Part shown: positions 1 to 6,250 of the stretch, in pieces
How positions within the stretch are numbered: position 1 is the first letter of the stretch
Layout of the letters: each line of letters opens with the position of its first letter
Source: Actinomycetota bacterium
GTDB taxonomy: Bacteria; Actinomycetota; Actinomycetes; S36-B12
Direction: 5' to 3'
NCBI GenBank assembly: GCA_027729865.1
Contig: JAQCBM010000039.1
Location: 1 to 11,002, forward strand
Length of the DNA stretch: 11,002 nt
Program-made: the position numbers and the translations under genes
The notes under the pieces: model-generated
Told to the model about the DNA's origin: nothing
The model's database searches: none
The model's input: only the letters and a program-made list of their open reading frames with translations

Positions 1-789
1 GGCAAGCCCGGGGGTCAATCAGGCGGTAAGCCAGGTGGACAGCGAACCGATAAGCCGCGCGGTCAAGGTGGCGCCCCTCGAGGTGGCCGTCCCGGTCCGC
101 GACGCACCTCCGATGATCGTCCGCAACGCGCCCCGCGTCCGGTGGGCCCGGTTATCCCCGAAGAAGTCGACATTACTGAACTTGACCCAGCTGTTTTGAA
201 TGAACTGCGCACGTTGCCCGAGGACTTGGGGGAGAAGGTCGCCGGGCACCTGGCTGCAGCGGAGTTGCTGTTGCTGGAAGACGAGGACGAAGCCGCACGC
301 GAACACGCGAAGGCAGCCAAGAAGTTGGCTGGTCGAGTGGCAGCAGTGCGCGAGGCAGCCGGGATCACCGCCTATCGGTGCGGTGATTACGCCGATGCTT
401 TGGCCGAACTGCGTGCAGTTCGGCGCATGACCGGAGATGACTCGTTCGTGCCGATGATGGCTGATTGCGAGCGCGGGCTCGGGCGCCCGGAACGCGCCTT
501 GGAGTTGTTGCGCGATATTCGTGACGGTGATCCTGCATTGAAGGTGGAGTCGCAGATCGTCGCGGCCGGCGCCCGCTCGGACATGGGGCAACACGAAGCA
601 GCGTTGGTATTGCTGGATATTCCCGAGCTTACAGGCCTGCCGGCGGGCAGCGAACGCGCGCGGCTGCAGTACGCGTACGCAGCGGCCCTTGAGGCACTGG
701 GTCGCCCGGATGAGGCGCGCGAATGGTTCACCAAGGCTGCCGAATCCGACATCGATGGCGTGACGGACGCCGGCGAACGTCTGGGCTAG
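1..789 (+). CDS. TPR-repeat protein with disordered Gly/Pro/Arg-rich N-terminus (5' partial)
   Basis: The frame is open from base 1 to the TAG at 787-789, so the true start lies upstream of the window; the in-frame GTG at 142 is internal. The first ~46 visible residues are low complexity, rich in Gly, Pro, Arg, Lys and Gln with RGG-like pieces, and are surely disordered. After VGPVIPEEVD the protein becomes a run of amphipathic helices typical of tetratricopeptide-like solenoids, for example around AAGITAYRCGDYADALAELR, GRPERALELL and GRPDEAREWF, ending in the conserved-looking tail DIDGVTDAGERLG. Families of this shape are widespread in Actinobacteria near tlyA/recN and are probably scaffolds; no enzyme motif is visible. 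Function is unknown. The gene converges on the metallo-hydrolase and overlaps its stop codon by four bases. The fold is confident, the role is not. Confidence 0.85.
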   Translation, partial: GKPGGQSGGKPGGQRTDKPRGQGGAPRGGRPGPRRTSDDRPQRAPRPVGPVIPEEVDITELDPAVLNELRTLPEDLGEKVAGHLAAAELLLLEDEDEAAREHAKAAKKLAGRVAAVREAAGITAYRCGDYADALAELRAVRRMTGDDSFVPMMADCERGLGRPERALELLRDIRDGDPALKVESQIVAAGARSDMGQHEAALVLLDIPELTGLPAGSERARLQYAYAAALEALGRPDEAREWFTKAAESDIDGVTDAGERLG

Positions 790-1763
790 TCCTTCGCTTC
801 CTGCGCCGACTTCTCCAGCCAGCGCCAGATACCCGAGACCTGGGCGCCGGTGCTGGAGAGTTCTTCGAACTTTAGTGCACGTTCGTCGTCGGCATAGAAA
901 CTAGGGTGCCGTTCTCTATCTTTCTCTTTCACCATCGCGATGGCGTGCTCGAGATCCATGCGGGCGTAATAGGCCTGGGAGACCTGCTCCACCCAGTAAC
1001 GCAGTTCCTCCTCGGACTGGTCGAAGACCACCTCCACGTCAGTGACAGGTCCGAAGTGGCTGAACAGTAGCCGCGTGGGTGCTGCATCACGCATCCGCTG
1101 GAGCGAGTCCAGGGCTAGGTCGAGATCGAAATCCGGTGGGGGAGTTGCTGGGCGAACCTCGGCGGTGTCGGGCACGAACACTCCGGCAGCGTCGCCGGTA
1201 TATAGATCACCGGTCTGCGAATCCACGAGCGCCACGTGGTGGGAGGCGTGACCGGGGTTGTGGAAGGTGTCCAGGCGTCGTCCATCGCCCAGATCAACGA
1301 ATCCTTTTTCACCGAGGGTGGTCAGCCTTTCGACAGGAGTCGCGATGAGCGGACCGAACATCCGATCCATGTCTGGGCCGAAAACGCGCTGCGCGCTGGC
1401 CACGAGTTTCGTGGGGTCGGCAAGGTGGCGCGCGCCCTTTTCGTGGACTACCACCTGGGCGTTGGGGTACGCGGCAGCGATATCGCCCACGCCGCCGGCG
1501 TGGTCGAGATGGATATGCGTGACCACGACCGTTGCAAGGTCGTCTTTGTCGATCCCCAACTCGGCGAGCGCAGCGATGACGACAGGGGAAGACAGCGCGG
1601 TGCCCGTCTCGATCAGACACGGTCGCGAGCCGCGGATCAGGTAGCTCGAGGTGATGCCGGCGTGGCCGGCCATCTGGGTGTCGATCGCGAACACGTCGTC
1701 ACCAAGATCGTCGATGATCGGCTGGGGTTCTTGGTTATCCACAGTTGCATTGTGGCGTGACAT
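786..1763 (-). CDS. Metallo-beta-lactamase-fold hydrolase (ST1585-like)
   Basis: A 325-residue metallo-beta-lactamase-fold enzyme. Numbered from the ATG at 1763, it has the metal-binding motif THIHLDHAGG (H83, H85, D87, H88), a third-strand histidine in NPGHASHH (H172), the bridging aspartate in LYTGDAAG (D191) and the last histidine in LFSHFGP (H236), so a complete binuclear site is present. The stretch SSYLIRGSRPCLIETGTA before the motif resembles the ST1585-like group of MBL hydrolases; substrate is unknown (glyoxalase II-, lactonase- and phosphodiesterase-type reactions are all possible in this superfamily). No signal peptide is visible, so it is likely cytoplasmic. I chose the ATG because GGTGG lies five bases upstream; a GTG nine bases further upstream (1772) is an alternative without such a site. 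It is divergent from ssb and convergent with the TPR gene, so it forms its own transcript. Confidence 0.9.
   Translation of the reverse strand: MSRHNATVDNQEPQPIIDDLGDDVFAIDTQMAGHAGITSSYLIRGSRPCLIETGTALSSPVVIAALAELGIDKDDLATVVVTHIHLDHAGGVGDIAAAYPNAQVVVHEKGARHLADPTKLVASAQRVFGPDMDRMFGPLIATPVERLTTLGEKGFVDLGDGRRLDTFHNPGHASHHVALVDSQTGDLYTGDAAGVFVPDTAEVRPATPPPDFDLDLALDSLQRMRDAAPTRLLFSHFGPVTDVEVVFDQSEEELRYWVEQVSQAYYARMDLEHAIAMVKEKDRERHPSFYADDERALKFEELSSTGAQVSGIWRWLEKSAQEAKD
812..859 (+). terminator. Candidate terminator stem-loop embedded in the convergent gene
   Basis: A long imperfect stem-loop starts 22 bases after the stop of the upstream TPR gene. The outer arm TCTCCAGC (812-819) pairs perfectly with GCTGGAGA (852-859). 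After a two-base bulge and one mismatch, GCGCC (822-826) pairs with GGCGC (843-847). It is followed on the plus strand by the moderately T-rich TTCTTCGAACTTT (861-873). Since the convergent genes leave no intergenic space, this is the best placed terminator for the plus-strand transcript. It lies in the coding 3' end of the hydrolase gene, so the pairing could be coincidental. The T tract is imperfect. Confidence 0.4.
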
Positions 1764-1861
1764 TCCATCCACCGGTTCGAATTGAGGCTAGATAGTCGTG
1801 TGTTAGTCGAGTTTTCCTGGAGCGAGCACTCGGTCTGAGTACTCGTTCTAAGGAGGAACGC
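1764..1861. promoter_or_regulatory. Divergent intergenic region and ssb leader with two hairpins
   Basis: This short region must hold the start signals for both the hydrolase (-) and ssb (+). An AT-rich CTAGATAGT at 1788-1796 is the only -10-like stretch on either strand, and no convincing -35 accompanies it. The ssb leader contains an imperfect hairpin, CGAGCACTC (1823-1831) pairing with GAGTACTCG (1837-1845) with one C/A mismatch. A second small hairpin, CGTTC (1844-1848) with GAACG (1856-1860), holds TAAGGAG in its seven-base loop. The two stems share bases 1844-1845 and cannot both form completely. The ribosome binding site AAGGAGG (1850-1856) is the strongest in the window, five bases before the ATG. 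No LexA-type box is visible. Confidence 0.45.
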
Positions 1862-2191
1862 ATGTCTACGTCGTCGCAAGTAGCCCTCGTAGGTCGGTTG
1901 GGCGCCAAAGTGAGGTCAAAGGAACTCCCCAGCGGGGATGTGATCACGTCATTCACCGTGATCGTGGATCGGCCGGCGCGGGAGCGGACCGGCGGACAGA
2001 ACGCGGCAACCGTGGATGCGATCAGCTGCACCACTACTCGTGCGCGGGCCCGGGCTTTCGTTGAGCGGCTAGAACCGGGAACGGTGGTGTCGATCGACGG
2101 CACGTTGCGCCGGCGCTTTTGGCGCGGAGGTCCAGGGGGAGGGGTAGGCAGCACTATGGAAGTGGTCGTGCGCGCTATACGCAAGGCGTGA
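1862..2191 (+). CDS. ssb: Short single-stranded DNA-binding protein (SSB paralogue without acidic tail)
   Basis: A 109-residue OB-fold protein that aligns along its whole length with the DNA-binding core of bacterial SSB. It begins SQVALVGRLGAKVRSKELPSG, continues with the strand ITSFTVIVDRP, then VDAISC (matching the usual FIDC strand), GTVVSIDGTLRRRFW (matching VAVEGRL..RSW) and ends TMEVVVRAIRKA. It stops right after the OB fold, so the Gly-rich linker and acidic C-terminal tip that recruits partner proteins are absent. It is therefore probably a second, specialised SSB like the short paralogues of other Actinobacteria rather than the replication SSB encoded with rpsF/rpsR. Several aromatic residues of the core are replaced by Thr/Arg. 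It binds ssDNA by inference. The start follows a strong AAGGAGG. The gene stands alone between a divergent hydrolase and the long downstream cluster. Confidence 0.85.
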   Translation: MSTSSQVALVGRLGAKVRSKELPSGDVITSFTVIVDRPARERTGGQNAATVDAISCTTTRARARAFVERLEPGTVVSIDGTLRRRFWRGGPGGGVGSTMEVVVRAIRKA

Positions 2192-2207
2192 GTCTGCTCG
2201 ACTCGTG
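2187..2207 (+). other. Weak hairpin at the ssb stop codon
   Basis: GAGTC (2190-2194) pairs with GACTC (2200-2204) around a TGCTC loop, and the stem can extend with two G/T pairs and a C/G pair. It overlaps the TGA of ssb. There is no T-run after it, so it is at best a weak terminator or an mRNA 3' end; the 66-base gap to the next gene holds nothing else I can identify. Confidence 0.25.
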
Positions 2208-2257
2208 TCTGTCCGGTGCGTTTCTGCCCGGTTCGCTGCGCGTGCGACGATGAGCCG

Positions 2258-2722
2258 GTGGAGCCGATCAACCTTGTGAACTTCTCTGGTGGCGAGGAGG
2301 AGGGTGCTCCCAGCGGTGGTCCGTACGAGTGGTTTCAGCGGGCGCAGGAGATGCTGTCGACGGGCAACGCAGATGCAGCGATCGTGCTGTTGGAGCGCGT
2401 GCGGCGAACGGAGCCGAGCCCCTCGGTGCTTGAGGCTTTGGGTCGGGCGCTATTCGATGCACGCCGCTACGACGAAGCGATCGAGGTGCTGACCGAACTA
2501 GTCGAGCGCGCACCTGATGAGGACTATGCCCACTATGCGTTGGGGATGGCGCTGTGGCGTTGTCAGATGTTTCCCACCGCGCGCGATCACCTGTCGATGG
2601 CGTTCGTGATGCGACCGGATAAGCCGGAGTACGCGCAAGCGCTCACGCAGGTGAAGGCCACGCTTCGGGCGCGCGCGGAAGCAGGCCTTGCTCCCGAAGG
2701 CCCCATTGATGCGGACTTCTAG
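2258..2722 (+). CDS. Small TPR protein (Rv1691 position)
   Basis: A 154-residue soluble helical protein. After an acidic, Gly-rich start (VNFSGGEEEG) come about three tetratricopeptide units: YEWFQRAQEMLSTGNADAAIVLL (about 22-45), VLEALGRALFDARRYDEAIEVL (about 56-77) and YAHYALGMALWRCQMFPTARDHL (about 91-113), followed by a short basic helix. TPR proteins mediate protein-protein contacts; no catalytic motif is present, and the partner is unknown. The same gene sits directly before the HAD phosphatase in mycobacteria and other Actinobacteria, and here its TAG is immediately followed by the GTG of that phosphatase, so the two are likely translated together. I chose the GTG at 2258 (MEPINLVNF). 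An in-frame GTG at 2216 would add 14 Cys/Arg-rich residues that look non-coding. Neither start has a clear ribosome binding site. Confidence 0.82.
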   Translation: MEPINLVNFSGGEEEGAPSGGPYEWFQRAQEMLSTGNADAAIVLLERVRRTEPSPSVLEALGRALFDARRYDEAIEVLTELVERAPDEDYAHYALGMALWRCQMFPTARDHLSMAFVMRPDKPEYAQALTQVKATLRARAEAGLAPEGPIDADF

Positions 2723-3670
2723 GTGACGCGACTCATTGAGCAATACGACTCCTTGATCGTGGATGCCGATGGCGTCATCTATCGAGGAGCGATCGCGGTT
2801 CCGCATGCGATCGAAGTCCTGGGTTCGGTGTCTGTTCCGTGGTGCGTCCTGACGAACAATGCGGCTCTGCCGCCGTCGTCGATCGCCGAAAGGATCGAGC
2901 GGCTCGGTCTGCCCTTGGATCCGGTGAACGTGGTCACCTCCCCACAAGGTGCGGTCGCCTATCTACGCGAACGTGGTCTGCCTGAGGGTGCACCGATTCT
3001 GATCGTGGGTGGCTCAGGAATTGACGAGGCGGTCTCTGAAGCCGGTTTCACTCCTGTACGAGATCGCGCAGCCCAACCACAGGCGGTAGTTCAAGGTCTC
3101 GGCATGGAGGTCGGATGGCGGGAATTGTCCGAAGCTGGTTATGCCATCGCCGCTGGGGCGATGTGGGTGGTTACCAATGTGGACGCAAGTCTCCCAACGG
3201 AACAGGGGTTCGCCCTAGGCAACGGTGCTCTCGTTGCTGCCGTACAGCACGCAATTGGCCAAGCGCCCGACGTCGTCACGGGCAAACCTGAGCCACTGTT
3301 GTTCCACCTTGCTGCCGATCGGATGGGTGCGACCCGGCCGCTTGTCCTCGGTGATCGCCTTGATACCGATGTTCGCGGTGCCAACAGTGCCGGTATGGAT
3401 TCGTTGCTTGTTTTGACCGGTGTGGCGGGAGCAGATGAGTTGATGCACTTGATCGATGCCGATCCGCTCGAGCGCCCCACGTACATCGCCGAGGATCTTC
3501 GGGCGTTGGATGGTTCGGCCGATCTGGTGCGTGTGGACACCGATGCACCGGGAAGTGGACCACTGCCGGAGGTCCGCCGAGGGTTGGGCCGAGCGTGGAG
3601 CCACTCCGACGTCCCTGGGAACGTCCGAGATGAGGTGCGTCAGGCGATCGATACCTGGGCTCGGCGTTAG
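2723..3670 (+). CDS. HAD-IIA family phosphatase (NagD/glycerol-3-phosphate phosphatase type)
   Basis: A 315-residue HAD phosphatase of the C2-cap class IIA. Motif I is DADGVIYRG (nucleophile D14, acid/base D16), motif II is LTNNA (T44), motif III lysine is in VTGKPEPLLF (K188) and motif IV is LGDRLDTD (D211, D216). All catalytic residues are present. The M. tuberculosis protein in this position, Rv1692, has been described as a D,L-glycerol-3-phosphate phosphatase that recycles polar heads of glycerophospholipids, so that activity is the best guess; related enzymes act on p-nitrophenyl phosphate or pyridoxal phosphate. After the HAD core about 50 residues remain, ending VRDEVRQAIDTWARR, an extension of unknown role. 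Cytoplasmic. The GTG start follows the TAG of the TPR gene with no gap, implying translational coupling. Confidence 0.93.
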   Translation: MTRLIEQYDSLIVDADGVIYRGAIAVPHAIEVLGSVSVPWCVLTNNAALPPSSIAERIERLGLPLDPVNVVTSPQGAVAYLRERGLPEGAPILIVGGSGIDEAVSEAGFTPVRDRAAQPQAVVQGLGMEVGWRELSEAGYAIAAGAMWVVTNVDASLPTEQGFALGNGALVAAVQHAIGQAPDVVTGKPEPLLFHLAADRMGATRPLVLGDRLDTDVRGANSAGMDSLLVLTGVAGADELMHLIDADPLERPTYIAEDLRALDGSADLVRVDTDAPGSGPLPEVRRGLGRAWSHSDVPGNVRDEVRQAIDTWARR

Positions 3671-3674
3671 GGTT

Positions 3675-3698
3675 CTAGATACAGGTCGCATGGAGGGG
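3675..3698 (+). promoter_or_regulatory. Possible internal promoter and ribosome binding site
   Basis: The 38-base gap between the HAD gene and the coiled-coil gene holds CTAGATAC (3675-3682), the same CTAGATA heptamer as in the ssb upstream region, and GGAGGGG (3692-3698), a clear ribosome binding site for the ATG at 3709. A -35 element is not evident, so an internal promoter is only suggested; the ribosome binding site is the firmer part. Confidence 0.3.
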
Positions 3699-3708
3699 CG
3701 TGATCGCA

Positions 3709-4137
3709 ATGCTGGAAGGTCTGCGCGGGTATCTACAACTCGCGAGCGGTGTCACCGAGGTGACCGCGAGCAAGGCGCGCGATGCCGCTGTGTCCTTGGT
3801 GAACCAGGGGATGCAGCTGACCGGAAAGACTCCGGACGTGGTGGGGTCGGTCCAAGACATCGCCGATGATCTAGTGGCGACCTCCAAGCAGAACCGCGAG
3901 ATGCTCGTGGGGATGATCCGCACCGAGGTCGATCGTGCGGTTGGACGCATGGGCTTTGTGCGCGAGGACGAGCTTGCGGCGTTGCGCGCCCGGGTCGAGC
4001 GCCTAGAGAAAACTGAGAAGAACGAGAAAACTGAGAAAACTGAGAAGACTGCAAAGTCTGGTGAGTCCAGTTCTGCCTCAACGAGTGAAGCTGGCGAGAC
4101 GCCGCGCAAGGTGAAAAAGAAGGTGGTCCCGGAGTGA
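3709..4137 (+). CDS. Coiled-coil protein, phasin/BMFP (UbiK)-like, with EKT repeats
   Basis: A 142-residue protein, helical and without transmembrane segments. The N-terminal half (MLEGLRGYLQLASGVTEVTA and on to about residue 60) is amphipathic. The middle, VDRAVGRMGFVREDELAALR followed by ARVERLE, matches the pattern of phasin- and BMFP/UbiK-like coiled coils, in which a helix is followed by V-x-R-E-E/D-x-x-x-L-x-x-R-V-x-x-L-E. The tail is Lys/Glu/Ser-rich, begins with five EKT-type triplets, and ends basic (KVKKKVVPE). The family is common here in Actinobacteria, and assigning a role in polyhydroxyalkanoate granules or membrane association is inference only. The ATG at 3709 has GGAGGGG ten bases upstream; a GTG at 3700 is possible but lies too near that site. 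The stop codon overlaps the next start as GTGA. Confidence 0.8.
   Translation: MLEGLRGYLQLASGVTEVTASKARDAAVSLVNQGMQLTGKTPDVVGSVQDIADDLVATSKQNREMLVGMIRTEVDRAVGRMGFVREDELAALRARVERLEKTEKNEKTEKTEKTAKSGESSSASTSEAGETPRKVKKKVVPE
4006..4059 (+). repeat. In-frame 9-base tandem repeat (EKT)
   Basis: Six consecutive 9-base units follow GAGAAAACT: units 1, 3 and 4 are identical, 2 and 5 differ by one or two bases, and the sixth (GCAAAGTCT) is degenerate. They encode EKT EKN EKT EKT EKT AKS. The tract is A-rich in a GC-rich neighbourhood. Being a multiple of three, copy-number changes would lengthen or shorten the disordered tail without a frameshift. Confidence 0.9.
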
Positions 4138-4415
4138 CGTTCGAGGTAAACGATGAGGCGACGGTGGTTGCCGACGTTGAGGCAAACGGTTCCGAGCAAG
4201 TGGACGAGATTCTCGTGCTCGACGAGGCACCCGATCCGCAGGCAACGCTTCCGGTGTGGGAACCAACCGGCAACGCGGCAGTGGATGCCGCGCTCGAAGA
4301 ACTCCATGCAGTTGCCCAGTCCGACCTTGGCGAGCACGCGGAGATCTACGAGCGTGTGCAGCAGTCATTGCGAGCAACCCTCGATGGTTTGGCTGCCGAC
4401 GACGATCCTGCGTAG
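4134..4415 (+). CDS. Acidic small conserved protein (Rv1693 position)
   Basis: A 93-residue, strongly acidic protein with no membrane segment. The first half (VNDEATVVADVEANGSEQVD) is disordered; the second contains a short predicted helix pair, TGNAAVDAALEELHAVAQSD and EHAEIYERVQQSLRATLDGL, followed by an acidic end. The TGNxxVDAALxxL...L.EH.E.YE..... pattern is one I recognise in short actinobacterial hypothetical proteins found just before tlyA; their function is unknown. It could be a small partner of the preceding coiled-coil protein, whose stop codon it overlaps as GTGA, but this is inference. The GTG start is supported by that coupling; the A/G-rich run before it includes AAGGTGG. Confidence 0.8.
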   Translation: MTFEVNDEATVVADVEANGSEQVDEILVLDEAPDPQATLPVWEPTGNAAVDAALEELHAVAQSDLGEHAEIYERVQQSLRATLDGLAADDDPA

Positions 4416-4439
4416 TCGTTCTTTCTTGCGGCGTGATCC

Positions 4440-5294
4440 ATGACTCGTCGACGTTTGGACGCCGAGTTGGTGCGTCGTCGTCTTGCTTCCTCGCGTGAGC
4501 AGGCGCAAGAGGCGATAGCGCAGGGCCGGGTCACGGTGGCTGGGGTGGTTGCAACGAAGGCGGCGACCCAGGTGGAGGACTCTGCCGCGATCGAGGTGAA
4601 CACGGGTGGTGAGTCCGTCTATGTCTCACGGGGCGCCCACAAACTCGTGGGAGCCTTGGATGCGTTCGGTATTGATGTTCGCCGACGCAATGCTCTGGAC
4701 GCCGGTGCGTCCACGGGCGGCTTCACGCAGGTGCTGCTCGAGCGCGGTGCTGCGCAGGTAATCGCCGTGGATGTCGGATACGGGCAGTTGGCGTGGCCGG
4801 TGCGCTCTGTCCCATCGGTGGTGGTGATGGAGCGGACGAATGTTCGCTACCTGACGCCTTCGGATGTGCCGTTCGCGCCCGATCTGATTGTGGCTGACCT
4901 GTCCTTCATATCCCTCACGGTGGTGCTGCCGGCCCTGGCCGATGTTGCTGCCCCTGGGGCGGAACTATTGGTGATGGTCAAGCCGCAGTTCGAGGTGGGC
5001 AAGGACAAGGTGGGGCACGGCGTGGTGACCGATCCGAATCTGCGGATGCAGGCAGTGCGCGCTGTGGCCGAGGCGGCCGTGGGGCTCGGGCTTGCTGCCA
5101 GGGGTGTGGTGGCGAGCCCGCTGCCTGGCCCCAAGGGCAATGTCGAGTATTTCCTGTGGATGACGAAGTCCAGTAGTGACGCGGGGGAGTTGACCGGGGA
5201 TGATGGCGTGATGGACCGCGCGGGACGTAGTGCACTCACTGCTGAGCAGATTGATCGTGCCATCGTCGCTGCGGTGCAGGAAGGACCGCAATGA
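4440..5294 (+). CDS. tlyA: TlyA family rRNA (cytidine-2'-O)-methyltransferase
   Basis: A 284-residue protein with two domains. The N-terminal S4 RNA-binding domain (about 1-58) starts with RRRLDAELVRRRLASSREQA. The FtsJ/RrmJ-type SAM-dependent domain carries LDAGASTGGFTQVLL (motif I, 86-100). The catalytic tetrad expected in this fold is present: K68 (SRGAHK), D153 (VADLSFISL), K181 (MVKPQFE) and E236 (GNVEYFLW). TlyA in mycobacteria 2'-O-methylates C1409 of 16S and C1920 of 23S rRNA, which is needed for capreomycin susceptibility. The interdomain linker reads SVYV before SRGAHK, where the M. tuberculosis protein has RAWV. A tail of about 45 residues ends AVQEGPQ. The ATG at 4440 lacks a clear ribosome binding site and lies 24 bases after the previous gene; the stop overlaps the next ATG as ATGA. 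Confidence 0.95.
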   Translation: MTRRRLDAELVRRRLASSREQAQEAIAQGRVTVAGVVATKAATQVEDSAAIEVNTGGESVYVSRGAHKLVGALDAFGIDVRRRNALDAGASTGGFTQVLLERGAAQVIAVDVGYGQLAWPVRSVPSVVVMERTNVRYLTPSDVPFAPDLIVADLSFISLTVVLPALADVAAPGAELLVMVKPQFEVGKDKVGHGVVTDPNLRMQAVRAVAEAAVGLGLAARGVVASPLPGPKGNVEYFLWMTKSSSDAGELTGDDGVMDRAGRSALTAEQIDRAIVAAVQEGPQ

Positions 5295-6241
5295 GCGCCA
5301 CTTCGGATGGGGCGGAGGCTGGCGCGCGGGGCGCGGTGCAGGTGTTCGTGGTGGTCAACACCGGCAGCGACGACGCCCGGCGGGTGGCCCGGTCCACGAT
5401 CACCGCACTGCTGGGCGCTGGAGTCCGTGTGGGTGGGACTGCGGGGGATATCGAGGCCCTGGAGAGCAGCGGCGCTGGCGATGGTTTTTCGAGTGCGGGT
5501 GTTGAGGTGCTCGCAGATGACTCCGCCGCGGGTAACGCGCGCGGTGACGTGGTGGTGGTGTTCGGAGGCGACGGCACCATCTTGAGGGCCGCTGAACTTG
5601 CCGAACCCGGCACACCGTTGCTTGGCGTGAATCTTGGACACGTCGGGTTCTTGGCCGAAGCCGAACCCGAGGACGTGCAGTTCGTTGTCGAGGCACTTAT
5701 CGCGCGTCGATGGAGCGTGGAGGAGCGCACGCGTCTGCGCGTGAATGTTCTTCGTGGTGGAGAAGTCGTCGACGGCACGTGGGCTCTGAACGAAGTGAGT
5801 ATCGAAAAGGGTGCGCGTGAGCGCATGATCGAAGTGCTCGTGGAGGTGGATGGTCGACCGTTATCGCGCTGGGGTTGCGACGGCGTGGTGTGCGCAACAC
5901 CTACCGGGTCAACGGCTTACGCATTCTCCGCGGGCGGTCCGGTTGTGTGGCCGGAAGTAGCAGCGATGCTGGTGGTGCCGCTCAGTGCGCATGCGCTCTT
6001 CGCTCGACCGCTGGTGGTGTCGCCCTCGAGCACCATCGCATTGGATCTGGCGCCGGGATCGCGTGCCGTCTTGTGGGCTGATGGTCGGCGCACGATCGAT
6101 GTGCAGCCCGGTGATCGACTCGTGGTGAGCGCCGATCCGATTCCGGTGCGCTTCGCCCGCCTGGCGCCGGCACCCTTCACCGATCGACTCGTGGCCAAGT
6201 TCGACCTCCCCGTCGATGGTTGGCGCGGTCGGCAGCGGTGA
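5291..6241 (+). CDS. nadK: NAD kinase
   Basis: A 316-residue NAD kinase (ATP- or polyphosphate-NAD kinase), which phosphorylates NAD to NADP in the cytoplasm. The signature GGDGT sits at 92-96 (VVVFGGDGTILRAAE), followed by GVNLGHVGFLAE, then LNEVSIEKG and CDGVVCATPTGSTAYAFSAG, the usual order of NAD-binding and catalytic motifs. D94 of GGDGT is the catalytic aspartate. Length matches the actinobacterial family (about 300). The start is fixed by the ATGA overlap with tlyA and by AGGAAGGA (5278-5285) five bases upstream. Its position tlyA-nadK-recN is the same as in mycobacteria (ppnK, Rv1695). The N-terminus has about 15 loose residues rich in Ala and Gly before the first strand. Confidence 0.97.
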   Translation: MSATSDGAEAGARGAVQVFVVVNTGSDDARRVARSTITALLGAGVRVGGTAGDIEALESSGAGDGFSSAGVEVLADDSAAGNARGDVVVVFGGDGTILRAAELAEPGTPLLGVNLGHVGFLAEAEPEDVQFVVEALIARRWSVEERTRLRVNVLRGGEVVDGTWALNEVSIEKGARERMIEVLVEVDGRPLSRWGCDGVVCATPTGSTAYAFSAGGPVVWPEVAAMLVVPLSAHALFARPLVVSPSSTIALDLAPGSRAVLWADGRRTIDVQPGDRLVVSADPIPVRFARLAPAPFTDRLVAKFDLPVDGWRGRQR

Positions 6242-6250
6242 CGGGTGAGT

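Noticed and set aside
142..789. GTG at 142 as the start of the first gene
   Set aside because: The frame remains open to base 1 with consistent low-complexity coding and no ribosome binding site before 142; the gene simply continues upstream of the window.
1236..1760. Plus-strand open frame opposite the MBL hydrolase
   Set aside because: The minus strand encodes all seven metal ligands of the MBL fold; the plus frame shows no motif.
3675..4337. Minus-strand open frame (220 codons) opposite the coiled-coil and acidic genes
   Set aside because: The sense genes have overlapping GTGA coupling and family-like sequence. The antisense product repeats SVFSVFS only because the sense repeat encodes EKT.
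4847..5641. Long minus-strand open frame (264 codons) across the end of tlyA and start of nadK
   Set aside because: It lies opposite two clearly conserved genes and its translation is low-complexity Ser/Arg/Ala/Pro without any domain; typical antisense frame of GC-rich DNA.
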